Shown here: piece by piece, positions 1-7,768 of the stretch | Numbering within the stretch: position 1 is the stretch's first letter | Layout of the letters: each line of letters opens with the position of its first letter | Assembly (NCBI RefSeq): GCF_018802605.1 | Contig: NZ_CP069161.1 | Span: forward strand, 3,906,001-3,970,000 | Source of the DNA: Paludibacterium paludis | GTDB lineage: Bacteria > Pseudomonadota > Gammaproteobacteria > Burkholderiales > Chromobacteriaceae | Direction: 5' to 3' | DNA: 64,000 nt | Position numbers and translations under genes: made by a program | Notes under the pieces: model-generated | The model's input: only the letters and a program-made list of their open reading frames with translations | Database searches by the model: none | Told to the model about the DNA's origin: nothing

Positions 1-1
1 C

Positions 2-649
2 AGCCGCGGCGACACCGTCAACGACATGGCCGCGCGCAACTATGGGGAGGTTTTCGCGCCGTACAAGACGCGCCAGATGGAAGCTGGCGTGAAGTGGGAC
101 AATGGCATGCTGACGCATACCGTGAGCCTGTTCCAGATCACCCGCCCGAGCATGCTCAAGAACTCGGCCACCAATACCTATTCGGCCGATGCCAGGCAGC
201 GTAACCGCGGGCTGGAATGGAATGTGTCCGGCAAAGTTGCCCCGCGGCTTAGCGTACTGGGCGGCATGACCTTTCTGCAGGCCCGCCTCACCAAAACCGC
301 CAACGGGCAGAACGACGGCAAGACGGCCTTCGGTTCGCCCACATGGCAGACGACACTGGGACTCGACTGGGAGACGCCATGGCTCTCCGGCCTCGGCTTG
401 TCGGCCCGGACCATTCATGTCGGCAGGCAATACCTCAATGCCGCGAATACCCAGACGCTCCCCGCCTGGACGCGTCTCGACCTTGGGGCGCGCTACAGCA
501 TGACATGGGCTGGCAAGGATGTGATCCTGCGCGCCGGAGTGATCAATGTGGCCAACACGAATGCCTGGGCCGGAACCTATCACGCGGAAGGTTATGCGAC
601 CCAAGGCACACCGCGAACCGTCCAGCTGTCGGCCACGGTCGATTTTTGA
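2..649 (+). CDS. TonB-dependent outer-membrane receptor, C-terminal part
   Basis: This is the last 215 codons of an outer-membrane beta-barrel receptor; the start lies left of the window. Alternating amphipathic strands with many aromatic residues, the YGEVFAPYKTRQMEAGVKW segment and a terminal phenylalanine (ATVDF) are typical of TonB-dependent siderophore receptors of the FhuA/FpvA type. It would import a ferric chelate using energy from TonB. An enterochelin-esterase-like gene starts 49 bp downstream on the same strand, which suggests a catecholate siderophore, but the ligand cannot be read from this fragment. A TonB-like gene lies at 6160. Confidence 0.85.
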   Translation, partial: SRGDTVNDMAARNYGEVFAPYKTRQMEAGVKWDNGMLTHTVSLFQITRPSMLKNSATNTYSADARQRNRGLEWNVSGKVAPRLSVLGGMTFLQARLTKTANGQNDGKTAFGSPTWQTTLGLDWETPWLSGLGLSARTIHVGRQYLNAANTQTLPAWTRLDLGARYSMTWAGKDVILRAGVINVANTNAWAGTYHAEGYATQGTPRTVQLSATVDF

Positions 650-698
650 GACCCCAGGGGTGCCGGCGCTCCGGCGCCCCTTTATGCAGGAGAAACGC

Positions 699-2333
699 AT
701 GTACCGGTCGTTTTCACGTACGCTGGCGCTGTCCGGCCTCGCCCTGGCATCCCTGTGCGCTCAGGCGGGCGCCCCCGAGGGAGTCCGGACATTCGAAGGA
801 CGGCTCGACAGCGGCCAGAGCCAGCGCCATCCGCTGCCGGTTCAAAGCGGCGATCTGGTGTATGGCAGCCTCGAGGGCCGGGAAATGCGGGTGACATTGC
901 TGGACGCCGACCATGCCCCAGTACGACAACTGGTCAGGGGCCAGGGCGAACGGCAGGAATTCCTGTTCGTCGCCGGAGACCGGCCCCCCTATGCTCTGGA
1001 AGTCATGGCGCCGGCGAGCGGCAGCTACGCGCTGCGCATCGACCGGGTGATCGGCAAAACCATGCAGCGGCAACCCGATTCACTGGAAAGCCCGCGGTTG
1101 CGGACCTTGCGCGACGATCTGACGCAAGGCAAAGGCAGCGACGGCTTTTGGGAAACGATACAGCGGCAAGGAACACCGCTCGTCGAGCGGGACGGCGTGA
1201 CACCGCCGCTCAAGAAAGGCGAAGCGCTCGTGACCTTCCTGTGGCGCGGCGCGCGTCATGGCGTACGCCTTTTCGGGTCGCCATCGGGCGATCACGAAGA
1301 CCTGTTCCGGCTGGGCGACTCCGATGTCTGGTACCGCAGCTACCGCGTGCCGGACAGCACACGCCTGGGCTACCTGCTGGCCCCCGACGTACCGCAACTT
1401 GACGCCTCGCCGATGGAGCGCCGCCGGGCGATCCTCGCCACCGCCCAGCGCGACCCGTTCAATACGCGCCATTTTCCCGCGCAGGTGCAGGATCGCTATG
1501 ACGGCGAATCGGTGCTGGAATTGCCCGACGCACCGCCGCAACGCTGGATCGAACCGGTCAAGGGACAGGCGCAAGGAATACTGGAACGCCATCGCTTCAC
1601 CAGCCGGCATCTTGGCAACACCCGGGACATCGTCCTTTACCGGCCCGCCGGTTATCGCCCCGGCGCCGCCGGCAATGCCCTGCTCGTGCTGTTCGATGCC
1701 GACGAATATCTGGACAAGGTGCCCACTCCCGTCATTCTCGACAACCTGATCGCGGCGGGCAGGATTCCGCCCACCGCCGCGATACTGATCGGCAATCCGA
1801 CCCGGACGTCGCGTTCGGCGGAACTGCCCCCCAACCCGGCATTCGTGGACTTTCTGGCAAAAGAACTGATGCCATGGGCCAAACAGCACGGGGTGCGGGC
1901 GCCGGCCAGACGCACCGTCGTGGCCGGATCCAGTTATGGAGGGCTGGCGGCGGCCTATGCGGGACTGAAGGCGCCGGAATGGTTTGGCAAGGTCTACAGC
2001 CAGTCAGGATCGTTCTGGTGGAGTCCCGCCTCGCGCGACACCGAACCGGGATGGCTGACGCGGCGCTATGCCGAGGCGCCTCGACGCCCGGTGGTGTTCC
2101 ATCTGGAGGCCGGATTGTTCGAGGCCTGGCGCGCAGGACAGATCAGCATCCTCGAGTCGACACGCCAACTGCGTGACGTGCTGCGAGCCAAAGGCTACAC
2201 CGTATCGCATGCCGAATACGCCAGCGGTCACGACTACCTGCACTGGCGAGGCACGCTGGCGACCGGCTTGACGACCCTGATCGGCCTCCCTCAACGCGAC
2301 GCGCCGCTGCCGCGAAACATGTCTTCGCGGTAA
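699..2333 (+). CDS. Secreted enterochelin-esterase-like hydrolase (Fes/IroD family)
   Basis: Predicted alpha/beta hydrolase that would cleave a ferric catecholate siderophore ester to release iron. The ATG at 699 follows a good AGGAGA site and opens a signal peptide (LALSGLALASLCAQAGA); upstream in-frame starts lack this. After a beta-rich pre-domain (about residues 25-165) comes a Fes-type N-terminal region, then an esterase domain with nucleophile elbow GSSYGG (Ser412) and a C-terminal SGHD histidine (His511). At 544 aa it is longer than cytoplasmic Fes because of the pre-domain. The signal peptide places it in the periplasm, like IroE or PfeE. It follows a TonB-dependent receptor and its last 43 bp overlap the convergent gene at 2291. 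The substrate is inferred from family and context. Confidence 0.82.
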   Translation: MYRSFSRTLALSGLALASLCAQAGAPEGVRTFEGRLDSGQSQRHPLPVQSGDLVYGSLEGREMRVTLLDADHAPVRQLVRGQGERQEFLFVAGDRPPYALEVMAPASGSYALRIDRVIGKTMQRQPDSLESPRLRTLRDDLTQGKGSDGFWETIQRQGTPLVERDGVTPPLKKGEALVTFLWRGARHGVRLFGSPSGDHEDLFRLGDSDVWYRSYRVPDSTRLGYLLAPDVPQLDASPMERRRAILATAQRDPFNTRHFPAQVQDRYDGESVLELPDAPPQRWIEPVKGQAQGILERHRFTSRHLGNTRDIVLYRPAGYRPGAAGNALLVLFDADEYLDKVPTPVILDNLIAAGRIPPTAAILIGNPTRTSRSAELPPNPAFVDFLAKELMPWAKQHGVRAPARRTVVAGSSYGGLAAAYAGLKAPEWFGKVYSQSGSFWWSPASRDTEPGWLTRRYAEAPRRPVVFHLEAGLFEAWRAGQISILESTRQLRDVLRAKGYTVSHAEYASGHDYLHWRGTLATGLTTLIGLPQRDAPLPRNMSSR

Positions 2334-3055
2334 GCCTCCAGGGTGCCGTCGGTTTTCATGGAGGCGAGTCCATGGTTGAAACGCTTGAGCAAGCGCTCAC
2401 CTTCCGGGGTCTTGCGCAGCATCAGATGCCCGCTGATGACGCTAAAAGGCATGGGCTCGGCGACCACCAGATCGCGCGAGCCGGGAGGGAACGCCCCGGA
2501 TGACAGGATCGACCACCCGGAAAACTCGTCCATCGGCAGGATATCGACGCTGCCGCCAAGCAGCTTGCGAAGCGAGCTTTCGTCATCCTGCGACACGGTC
2601 ACGTTGAGCACTCCCTGGCGGGTCAGCGCCCAGAACTCCGGCGTGTACGTGTAACTGCGCGTCGCGCCGAAACGGAATCCCGACAAGTCGGCAAGGCGAC
2701 GCCATTTGGGCAGGATCTTGTCCTTGCGGTGAAAGAGCAGCTCCCTGTGCTCCACCAGGACGTCGCTTGGCAGGAAGTCCTTGTCGCGGGCGGGGTCGCG
2801 CCCCCAGTAGGAACTGCCCTGAACCGTGCCGTCGCGCAATTCGGCGAGCGCCCGGGTCCAGGGACGGTACTTGAACTTGACGGTGATTCCTTCCCGGCGG
2901 AACGCCTCGCGCACCACCCGGTTCACAAAGCCCCCGCCGGGCAGGTTCTCGCCGGTCCATGGCGCATACTCCCCTGTCGAGACCACCACCTCGTCGGCGC
3001 CCGCCGGCGCGAAGGCCAGCGCCAGGGCAATTCCAGCCACTCCCCGCCACCTCAC
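2291..3055 (-). CDS. Periplasmic solute-binding protein, family 3 (copy 1)
   Basis: 254-aa SBP_bac_3-type binding protein. It starts with GTG preceded by a GGGAG-like site and has a cleavable signal peptide ending about AGA-DE. Features shared with the next gene include STGEY-APWTGE near the N-terminus, the FVNRVVREAFRREG helix, ELRDGTVQGSS, and RFGATRSYTYT in the middle. Such proteins bind amino acids or other small polar ligands, or serve as stand-alone sensors. No permease or ATPase gene is adjacent, so a transport role is unproven. It lies 42 bp downstream of its paralogue on the same strand. Its 3' end overlaps the convergent esterase gene by 43 bp. Confidence 0.8.
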   Translation of the reverse strand: MRWRGVAGIALALAFAPAGADEVVVSTGEYAPWTGENLPGGGFVNRVVREAFRREGITVKFKYRPWTRALAELRDGTVQGSSYWGRDPARDKDFLPSDVLVEHRELLFHRKDKILPKWRRLADLSGFRFGATRSYTYTPEFWALTRQGVLNVTVSQDDESSLRKLLGGSVDILPMDEFSGWSILSSGAFPPGSRDLVVAEPMPFSVISGHLMLRKTPEGERLLKRFNHGLASMKTDGTLEAYREDMFRGSGASR

Positions 3056-3097
3056 ACCGCGTCTCCCTGTTTCCGTCGTTTAACCTGTTATAGACGA

Positions 3098-3868
3098 TTA
3101 TCTTGAAGTCGCGCTGCCACGGTAGAGATCCTCCTTGAAAATGGCCAGGGTACCGTCGGCCTTCATGGACTGCAGACCGGCATTGAAGCGCTTGATCAGG
3201 CGCGCGCCCCGCGCATCGCGACGCACCATGAGGTGCCCGTAAATCACGCTGAAAGGCCGGGACTCGGCCGTCACCAGATCGCGGGAACCCGGAGCGAATG
3301 CGTTCGAGGCCAGCAGGTTCCAGCCGGCGAATTCGTCCATCGGAAAAATATCGATCCGGCCGGCGAGCATCTTGCGCATACTGCTTTCATCGTCCGCCGA
3401 CACCTCGATTTTCAGGATCTTGCGCCGCCCCAGACTCCAGAAGGCCTTGGTGTAGGTGTAACTGCGCGTCGCGCCGAAACGGAAGCGCGACAGATCCTCC
3501 AGACGACGCCATTTGGGCAGGACCGTGTCCTTGCGGTGGAATAGCAGCTCCCTGTGCTCGGTCAAGGGATCGCTGAGCAGAAAATCCCCGGCCCGCTCCG
3601 GATCGTCGGCCCAGAAGGAACTGGCTTCGACCGTGCCATCGCGCAATTCCTCCTTGGCGCGCGCCCAGGGCGAATACTTGAAGCGCACGATCATGCCTTG
3701 GCGCCGGAGCGCTTCCCGCACCACGCGATTGACGAAGCCCCCGAACGGAAGTTTCTCCCCCGTCCATGGCGAAAACTCCCCGGTCGAGATCAATATCTCT
3801 TCGGCTTGGCCGACATTCGCCGCCAACAGCGCGCACAACATAAAAAGCACCCGGATCCATCGATTCAC
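3098..3868 (-). CDS. Periplasmic solute-binding protein, family 3 (copy 2)
   Basis: 256-aa paralogue of the gene at 2291, clearly alignable over its whole length (ISTGEFSPWTGE, FVNRVVREALRRQG, FHRKDTVLPKWRRL, RFGATRSYTYT). The GTG at 3868 is chosen because GGGGAG lies six bases upstream and a signal peptide follows (WIRVLFMLCALLAANVGQA). The longer in-frame extension to 4042 would run into the tRNA gene. It is first in a two-gene set with copy 1, and a terminator plus tRNA operon sits upstream. The ligand is unknown; no transporter partner is visible. Confidence 0.8.
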   Translation of the reverse strand: MNRWIRVLFMLCALLAANVGQAEEILISTGEFSPWTGEKLPFGGFVNRVVREALRRQGMIVRFKYSPWARAKEELRDGTVEASSFWADDPERAGDFLLSDPLTEHRELLFHRKDTVLPKWRRLEDLSRFRFGATRSYTYTKAFWSLGRRKILKIEVSADDESSMRKMLAGRIDIFPMDEFAGWNLLASNAFAPGSRDLVTAESRPFSVIYGHLMVRRDARGARLIKRFNAGLQSMKADGTLAIFKEDLYRGSATSR

Positions 3869-3977
3869 AGCGCACTCCCCAGCGATGACTAGACCCGTTA
3901 TAGGCCAGGAAACAGCCCGATCAGGGAATAAAAAATGCGAGGGATGAAGCAGACATGCGGCAGAAAATGGGAAATGC

Positions 3978-4008
3978 AAAAAGCCCGGTCGCGGGACCGG
4001 GCTTTTTT
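3978..4008 (-). terminator. Intrinsic terminator of the tRNA-Lys operon
   Basis: Inverted repeat AAGCCCGGTC / GACCGGGCTT with a short GCGG loop, flanked by A and T runs on both sides. It lies just after the 3' end of the last tRNA on the minus strand, and upstream of the solute-binding gene at 3868. Confidence 0.85.
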
Positions 4009-4016
4009 GCTGAATA

Positions 4017-4092
4017 TGGTGGGTCGTGAGTGGCTCGAACACTCGACCTACGGATTAAGAGTCCGCTGCTCTACCAACTGAGCTAACGACCC
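4017..4092 (-). tRNA. tRNA-Lys (CTT), distal copy
   Basis: 76-nt cloverleaf including an encoded CCA end. The anticodon loop CTCTTAA gives anticodon CTT. The T arm stem GAGTG/CACTC encloses TTCGAGC. It is the fourth gene in a tandem minus-strand array and is followed by an intrinsic terminator. Confidence 0.96.
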
Positions 4093-4132
4093 ATATCAGA
4101 ACTGGCGTTATCCGGGCACGAAGCAACTCATG

Positions 4133-4208
4133 TGGTGGGTCGTGCGGGATTCGAACCTGCGACCAACGGATTAAAAGTCCGCTGCTCTACCAGCTGAGCT
4201 AACGACCC
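4133..4208 (-). tRNA. tRNA-Lys (TTT), third in array
   Basis: 76-nt cloverleaf with encoded CCA. The anticodon loop CTTTTAA gives anticodon TTT. The acceptor stem GGGTCGT/ACGACCC matches that of the CTT copies, but the T arm differs (GCAGG/CCCGC type). Confidence 0.96.
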
Positions 4209-4240
4209 GATGTCTCGTGTCCGCCTGCATGTCAGGGATG

Positions 4241-4316
4241 TGGTGGGTCGTGAGTGGCTCGAACACTCGACCTACGGATTAAGAGTCCGCTGCTCTACCA
4301 ACTGAGCTAACGACCC
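4241..4316 (-). tRNA. tRNA-Lys (CTT), second in array
   Basis: Same 76-nt sequence as the copy at 4017, with anticodon loop CTCTTAA and encoded CCA. It is separated from its neighbours by spacers of about 32 bp. Confidence 0.96.
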
Positions 4317-4349
4317 ATCTCATGGCGACATACTACCAGAAATCTCTGG

Positions 4350-4425
4350 TGGTGGGTCGTGCGGGACTCGAACCTGCGACCAACGGATTAAAAGTCCGCT
4401 GCTCTACCAACTGAGCTAACGACCC
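4350..4425 (-). tRNA. tRNA-Lys (TTT), first in array
   Basis: 76-nt cloverleaf, anticodon loop CTTTTAA, encoded CCA. It nearly equals the copy at 4133, with differences in the D and T loops. It is promoter-proximal; the predicted start of transcription is only a few bases upstream. Confidence 0.96.
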
Positions 4426-4438
4426 AAGAGAGAGCGCA

Positions 4439-4467
4439 ACTATAAAGAAACCCTCCCCTCTTGTCAA
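4439..4467 (-). promoter_or_regulatory. Sigma-70 promoter of the tRNA-Lys operon
   Basis: On the minus strand a perfect TTGACA (-35, 4462-4467) is followed after exactly 17 bases by TATAGT (-10, 4439-4444). Transcription would start near 4432, about 6 bases before the first tRNA. A near-consensus promoter fits a highly expressed stable-RNA operon. Confidence 0.88.
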
Positions 4468-4505
4468 CTCCCGTGTCAGAAAGTTTTCAGGGTTCCCGTA
4501 AACTT

Positions 4506-4853
4506 CTACTCTTCGCCGCTGTCCGACAATAATGGAGAGCTTGCAATTACACTGTCCGACACCCATTTCATGTAGGCAGGCAAACCGGCCGCGTCGAAAG
4601 CGAGGATTTCCGGCACTTCGTAAGGATGCAGCCGGACAATGGCCGCCTCGAGCGCGGGATACCCCTCGCGAGTGGTCTTGATGAACAAGGTCAACTCGGT
4701 GGACTTTTCCAGTCTCCCCTCCCAGCGATAGACTGATTCGCCGGGTGGTTGGATGGCGACGCACGCGGCCAGCCGCGACTCGACCAGCGCTTTTGCCAGG
4801 ATTTCTGCCGTGTCGCGGTTCGGCACGGTGCACATGACCAACATGACAGACAT
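4506..4853 (-). CDS. cutA: CutA1 divalent-ion tolerance protein
   Basis: 115-aa protein of the CutA family: a small ferredoxin-fold trimer linked to copper or divalent-cation tolerance, with an uncertain molecular role. Family hallmarks are the CTVPNRDTAEILAKALVE start, RLAACV, YRWEG, and the HPYEVPEILAF region near the C-terminus. The usual length is 105-115 aa. It is transcribed divergently from fxsA with only about 21 bp between the two starts. Confidence 0.93.
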   Translation of the reverse strand: MSVMLVMCTVPNRDTAEILAKALVESRLAACVAIQPPGESVYRWEGRLEKSTELTLFIKTTREGYPALEAAIVRLHPYEVPEILAFDAAGLPAYMKWVSDSVIASSPLLSDSGEE

Positions 4854-4874
4854 TTTTAGGACGATACCCGTTTG

Positions 4875-5300
4875 ATGAAAGCGTTCCTGATTCTACTCAT
4901 GCTTTACCCCTTTGCCGAGATCGCCGCGCTAGTCACGCTGGCTGGCCATATCGGCGGGGGCGGCGTGATGCTCTATATCCTGCTCTCCGCGCTCCTGGGC
5001 ATCTTCATGCTGCGCAACCAGAAAATCGGTGCGCTGATGACGTTGGGCAGCCTGATGAACAACGGCCCCGAAATATCGCTCTATTCGCTGCTGTGGCCGC
5101 TGCGCTATACGCTGGCCGGCGTACTGTTCATCGTCCCCGGCGTCATCAGCGAAATCGCCGCGATCCTGCTGCTGTTGCCGCTCAAGGGGCCGAAGATCGC
5201 CATGGCCGCCCGGCCGGCTCCGGTGCAGGCTGACGACATCATCGAAGGGGAATACCATAGGGTGGACGAACCGGCCGACCCGAACCGGCGCCTTCACTGA
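4875..5300 (+). CDS. fxsA: FxsA-family cytoplasmic-membrane protein
   Basis: 141-aa small membrane protein of the FxsA family (named for F-exclusion suppression of phage T7 in E. coli); its biochemical role is unknown. Hydrophobic segments at about residues 3-23, 28-47 and 78-100 and a glycine-rich GGGGVMLYI stretch fit the family. The C-terminal tail, rich in charged residues (DDIIEGEYHRVDEP), should be cytoplasmic. The start could be the TTG at 4872 or the ATG at 4875; an AGGA site lies about 10-13 bases upstream. Its last 7 bp overlap the convergent DUF167 gene. Confidence 0.88.
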   Translation: MKAFLILLMLYPFAEIAALVTLAGHIGGGGVMLYILLSALLGIFMLRNQKIGALMTLGSLMNNGPEISLYSLLWPLRYTLAGVLFIVPGVISEIAAILLLLPLKGPKIAMAARPAPVQADDIIEGEYHRVDEPADPNRRLH

Positions 5301-5590
5301 AGCCCGAGCCGTTCGAGCAGGTCGGAGGTCGGCATGGCCGGTTCGATATCGATGACCTTGTTGCGATTTTTTTCGCCGGACACGAGTCGTACCGAACGGC
5401 GCGGAATACCCAGCGAGTCCGCCAGCCAGGTCTGCAACGCCTCGTTGGCCTTGCCATCGACAGGCGGAGCGGCAAGACGGATCTTGAGCGCGCCGCCATG
5501 CTCGCCGGCGACTTCGGTCTTGCGTGCGCCGGGCTGAACGTAGAGTGTGAGCCGCAGCGCATCGCCTTTGGGAGTGATCCAGGATTTCAT
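5294..5590 (-). CDS. DUF167 / YggU-family protein
   Basis: 98-aa member of the DUF167 (YggU) family, a small alpha/beta fold with no settled function. Diagnostic parts are VQPGARKTEV, the KIRLAAPPVDGKANEAL stretch, and the LVSGEKNRNKVIDI segment. It is convergent with fxsA and overlaps it by 7 bp. In many proteobacteria this gene follows yggT, but no yggT is adjacent here. Confidence 0.9.
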   Translation of the reverse strand: MKSWITPKGDALRLTLYVQPGARKTEVAGEHGGALKIRLAAPPVDGKANEALQTWLADSLGIPRRSVRLVSGEKNRNKVIDIEPAMPTSDLLERLGLQ

Positions 5591-5640
5591 CTAGAGAATT
5601 TTAGTATTTTTCCAACAGTCAAACTTTCGGGAGACTTCAC

Positions 5641-6105
5641 ATGGATATCGGCATCAACGAACAAGACCGCCAGGAAATCGCAAACGGATTATCCCGTCTT
5701 CTCGCCGACACGTACACGCTTTACCTGAAAACCCATAACTTCCACTGGAATGTCACCGGTCCGATGTTCCAGACATTGCACCTGATGTTCGAGCAGCATT
5801 ACAACGAACTCGCGCTGGCGGTCGACCTCGTGGCCGAGCGCATCCGCGCGCTGGGCCATTACGCGCCAGGCAGCTACGCAGAATACGCGCGGCTCGCGTC
5901 CATTCCCGAAGCCAATGGCGTTCCGTCGGCCGAAGACATGATCCGCCAACTGGTGGACGGCCACGAAACCCTGTGCCGCACCGCGCGCAGTATTTTCCCG
6001 ATCGTGGAAAAGGCATCGGACGAACCGACCGCCGACCTGCTGACCCAACGCCTGCAAGTCCATGAAAAAACCGCCTGGATGCTGCGCAGCCTGTTGGCCC
6101 GCTGA
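5641..6105 (+). CDS. dps: Dps-family ferritin-like protein
   Basis: 154-aa Dps mini-ferritin that would oxidise and store iron with peroxide and protect DNA. The ferroxidase-site pattern is intact: THNFHWNV near residue 33, then [22 protein letters not shown] near residues 57-78. Dps dodecamers place these residues at subunit interfaces. There is no long lysine-rich N-terminal tail of the E. coli kind, so direct DNA binding is uncertain. A GGGAGA ribosome site precedes the ATG. No OxyR or Fur box was identified. Confidence 0.92.
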   Translation: MDIGINEQDRQEIANGLSRLLADTYTLYLKTHNFHWNVTGPMFQTLHLMFEQHYNELALAVDLVAERIRALGHYAPGSYAEYARLASIPEANGVPSAEDMIRQLVDGHETLCRTARSIFPIVEKASDEPTADLLTQRLQVHEKTAWMLRSLLAR

Positions 6106-6159
6106 CGGGGGCGGGGGACGCCGGATTCCCGGCGCCCCATCCCGTGATACACTTGGCGC

Positions 6160-6906
6160 ATGACACCCGTTTCGTCCGGCAGGGTGCTGCTCTGCACCCT
6201 TCTCGCTTCGCTTGCGCTGCATGCGCTGCTCCTTTTTGCCGGGCAGCGTCAGGCACCGCGGCGCGCGTCCGAACACACGCTCCCCCTCTCCATCGCGCTG
6301 GCTCCGGCCGCGGCCGTTCGAACCGAGCCTGCGCGTAACACACCCGCGGTTCCGGATGGAACGCGCCCGCCCGCCGCGCCCAAGCGCCAGAGCGAAAATC
6401 GCCGTCCTCATGCCTCCGCGACCGAGCCTCCGGCGCCCGCGGGCAGCGAAACGCGCCGTACTCCGCCGGCTGACAACTTGCCACTGAACACCGCCAATCT
6501 GCTCGAACAGGTGCGCAACCTGCCGTCCGTGAAACACGACATCGCGGCAGGCAGTGTGGCCGTTTACGGAAGCACGGCCACCGGTCCGGTCTGGAACCAG
6601 TATGTGGACGACTGGGTTCGCAAGGTCGAACGGCTCGGCGCGCTGAATTTTCCGGAAGAAATCCGCCGGCGCGGCCTGTCCGGCGGACCGCTGCTCAGAG
6701 TGGTGCTCAATGCCGACGGCTCGCTTTCCCGGGTGACCATCGTGCGCCATGCGCCGGACCCCCTGCTCGACGAAGCCGCTATCGCCATCGTGCGGATGGC
6801 CACGCCCTTCGCGCCATTCCCGGCCGACCCGGCGGGAGCCTTCCGCCAACTGGAAATCGCCCGGCGCTGGACCTTCACCAAAGACAATGCCCTGTCGGCC
6901 AGATAG
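6160..6906 (+). CDS. TonB-like energy transducer
   Basis: 248-aa protein with one N-terminal membrane helix (about residues 8-27), a proline- and arginine-rich periplasmic linker (about 30-110), and a C-terminal TonB-fold domain (about 150-240: FPEEIRRRGLSGGPLLRVVLNADGS). It would couple proton-motive force to outer-membrane receptors, working with ExbB/ExbD. No exbB or exbD gene is adjacent. Divergence from classical TonB, with no clear YP motif, makes a TolA-like or accessory TonB role possible. The gene at 6929 follows on the same strand after 22 bp. Confidence 0.8.
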   Translation: MTPVSSGRVLLCTLLASLALHALLLFAGQRQAPRRASEHTLPLSIALAPAAAVRTEPARNTPAVPDGTRPPAAPKRQSENRRPHASATEPPAPAGSETRRTPPADNLPLNTANLLEQVRNLPSVKHDIAAGSVAVYGSTATGPVWNQYVDDWVRKVERLGALNFPEEIRRRGLSGGPLLRVVLNADGSLSRVTIVRHAPDPLLDEAAIAIVRMATPFAPFPADPAGAFRQLEIARRWTFTKDNALSAR

Positions 6907-6928
6907 GGCCCACCACGGAATCCCCACT

Positions 6929-7300
6929 ATGTTCGAAGTCAACCGCAGTGTCGCCGTTCTACGCCCCACCACGCTGTTTCATACCTGGCTCACGGCCCTT
7001 CCCGGCGGAGCCGGCGCCCCCTCTCTGGATGTTCTGCGCGCCGCCGGCAACGCCATGCTGATTCCGCCCGCCGACGACACCGATGATGCCCGCGGCTTCG
7101 TGCTGACGCATTGGGCCGAGTTGTTCGAGGCCGAGCTGGCCGACTGGTGCGAAGACACCGCGGCCTGGCCCGCGGCACGCAGCGAGGCCATGTTCGCGGC
7201 CTGGTTCGATATCGATATCCACCCCGTTCTCACCGACCTGGTGAAGGAGCCGCTCGAACGCGAGGCGTTCATTCCGCTCGATCTGGATTCGCTGGGCTGA
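6929..7300 (+). CDS. Conserved-looking hypothetical protein
   Basis: 123-aa acidic, tryptophan-rich soluble protein with no signal peptide or membrane segment; I do not recognise a family. The ATG at 6929 begins MFEVNRSVAVLRPTTLF, and any longer frame would run inside the TonB-like gene. It ends in a leucine- and aspartate-rich FIPLDLDSLG. It lies between the TonB-like gene (22 bp gap) and the thioesterase gene (41 bp gap), so co-transcription is likely. GC-rich third positions like those of its neighbours support a real gene. Confidence 0.7.
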   Translation: MFEVNRSVAVLRPTTLFHTWLTALPGGAGAPSLDVLRAAGNAMLIPPADDTDDARGFVLTHWAELFEAELADWCEDTAAWPAARSEAMFAAWFDIDIHPVLTDLVKEPLEREAFIPLDLDSLG

Positions 7301-7341
7301 ACCCACACCATAACAATACCGACACCATGAGGAAAACTGTC

Positions 7342-7752
7342 ATGCAGCACACCACTCCCATCAAAGTCCGCGGCTACCATCTCGATCTTTACGGGCACGT
7401 CAACAATGCCCGTTATCTGGAATTTCTGGAGGAAGCGCGCTGGACTTTTTTCGAGGACCGCGGCAACCTGCCACGGTTCATGCAAACCGGGCTGGCCTTG
7501 GTCGTCGTTAACATTAATATCGACTACAGATACCCGGCTACCATGGGGGATGAACTTATCATCGAGACAACCATCAAATCGGTGGGAACCCGCAGCGGAG
7601 TCATCCACCAGCGCATCACCCTGGCGGGACGCGACACGCTGGTCGCAGAAGCCGATGTGACCTTCGTCGTTTACGACGGCAAAGCCAACAAGGCCATCGC
7701 CATCGATGGCGAGATCCGCGACCTGCTCGAAAGCATGCAGGCCGTCAACTGA
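7342..7752 (+). CDS. Acyl-CoA thioesterase, YbgC/FadM hot-dog family
   Basis: 136-aa hot-dog fold thioesterase that would hydrolyse acyl-CoA esters. The catalytic signature is clear: LDLYGHVNNARYLEFLEEAR near the N-terminus, with the aspartate before YGHVNN as the expected catalytic residue. The ATG at 7342 is preferred to 7327 because GAGGA lies eight bases before it. In many proteobacteria ybgC heads the tol-pal operon. Here the tol genes are 30 kb away, so this copy may instead be the FadM-type enzyme. Confidence 0.85.
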   Translation: MQHTTPIKVRGYHLDLYGHVNNARYLEFLEEARWTFFEDRGNLPRFMQTGLALVVVNINIDYRYPATMGDELIIETTIKSVGTRSGVIHQRITLAGRDTLVAEADVTFVVYDGKANKAIAIDGEIRDLLESMQAVN

Positions 7753-7768
7753 GAGAGAAAACCGTAGA

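Noticed and set aside
3869..4042. N-terminal extension of the second solute-binding protein
   Set aside because: It would run through the terminator and into a tRNA gene; the GTG at 3868 has a good ribosome site and signal peptide.
4017..4425. tRNA-Lys array as a possible phage or island attachment site
   Set aside because: No integrase gene, partial tRNA duplication outside the array, or foreign-looking DNA next to it.
6110..6145. GGGGACGCCGG / CCGGCGCCCC hairpin after dps as a terminator
   Set aside because: No T-run on either strand; may be only a GC-rich stem.
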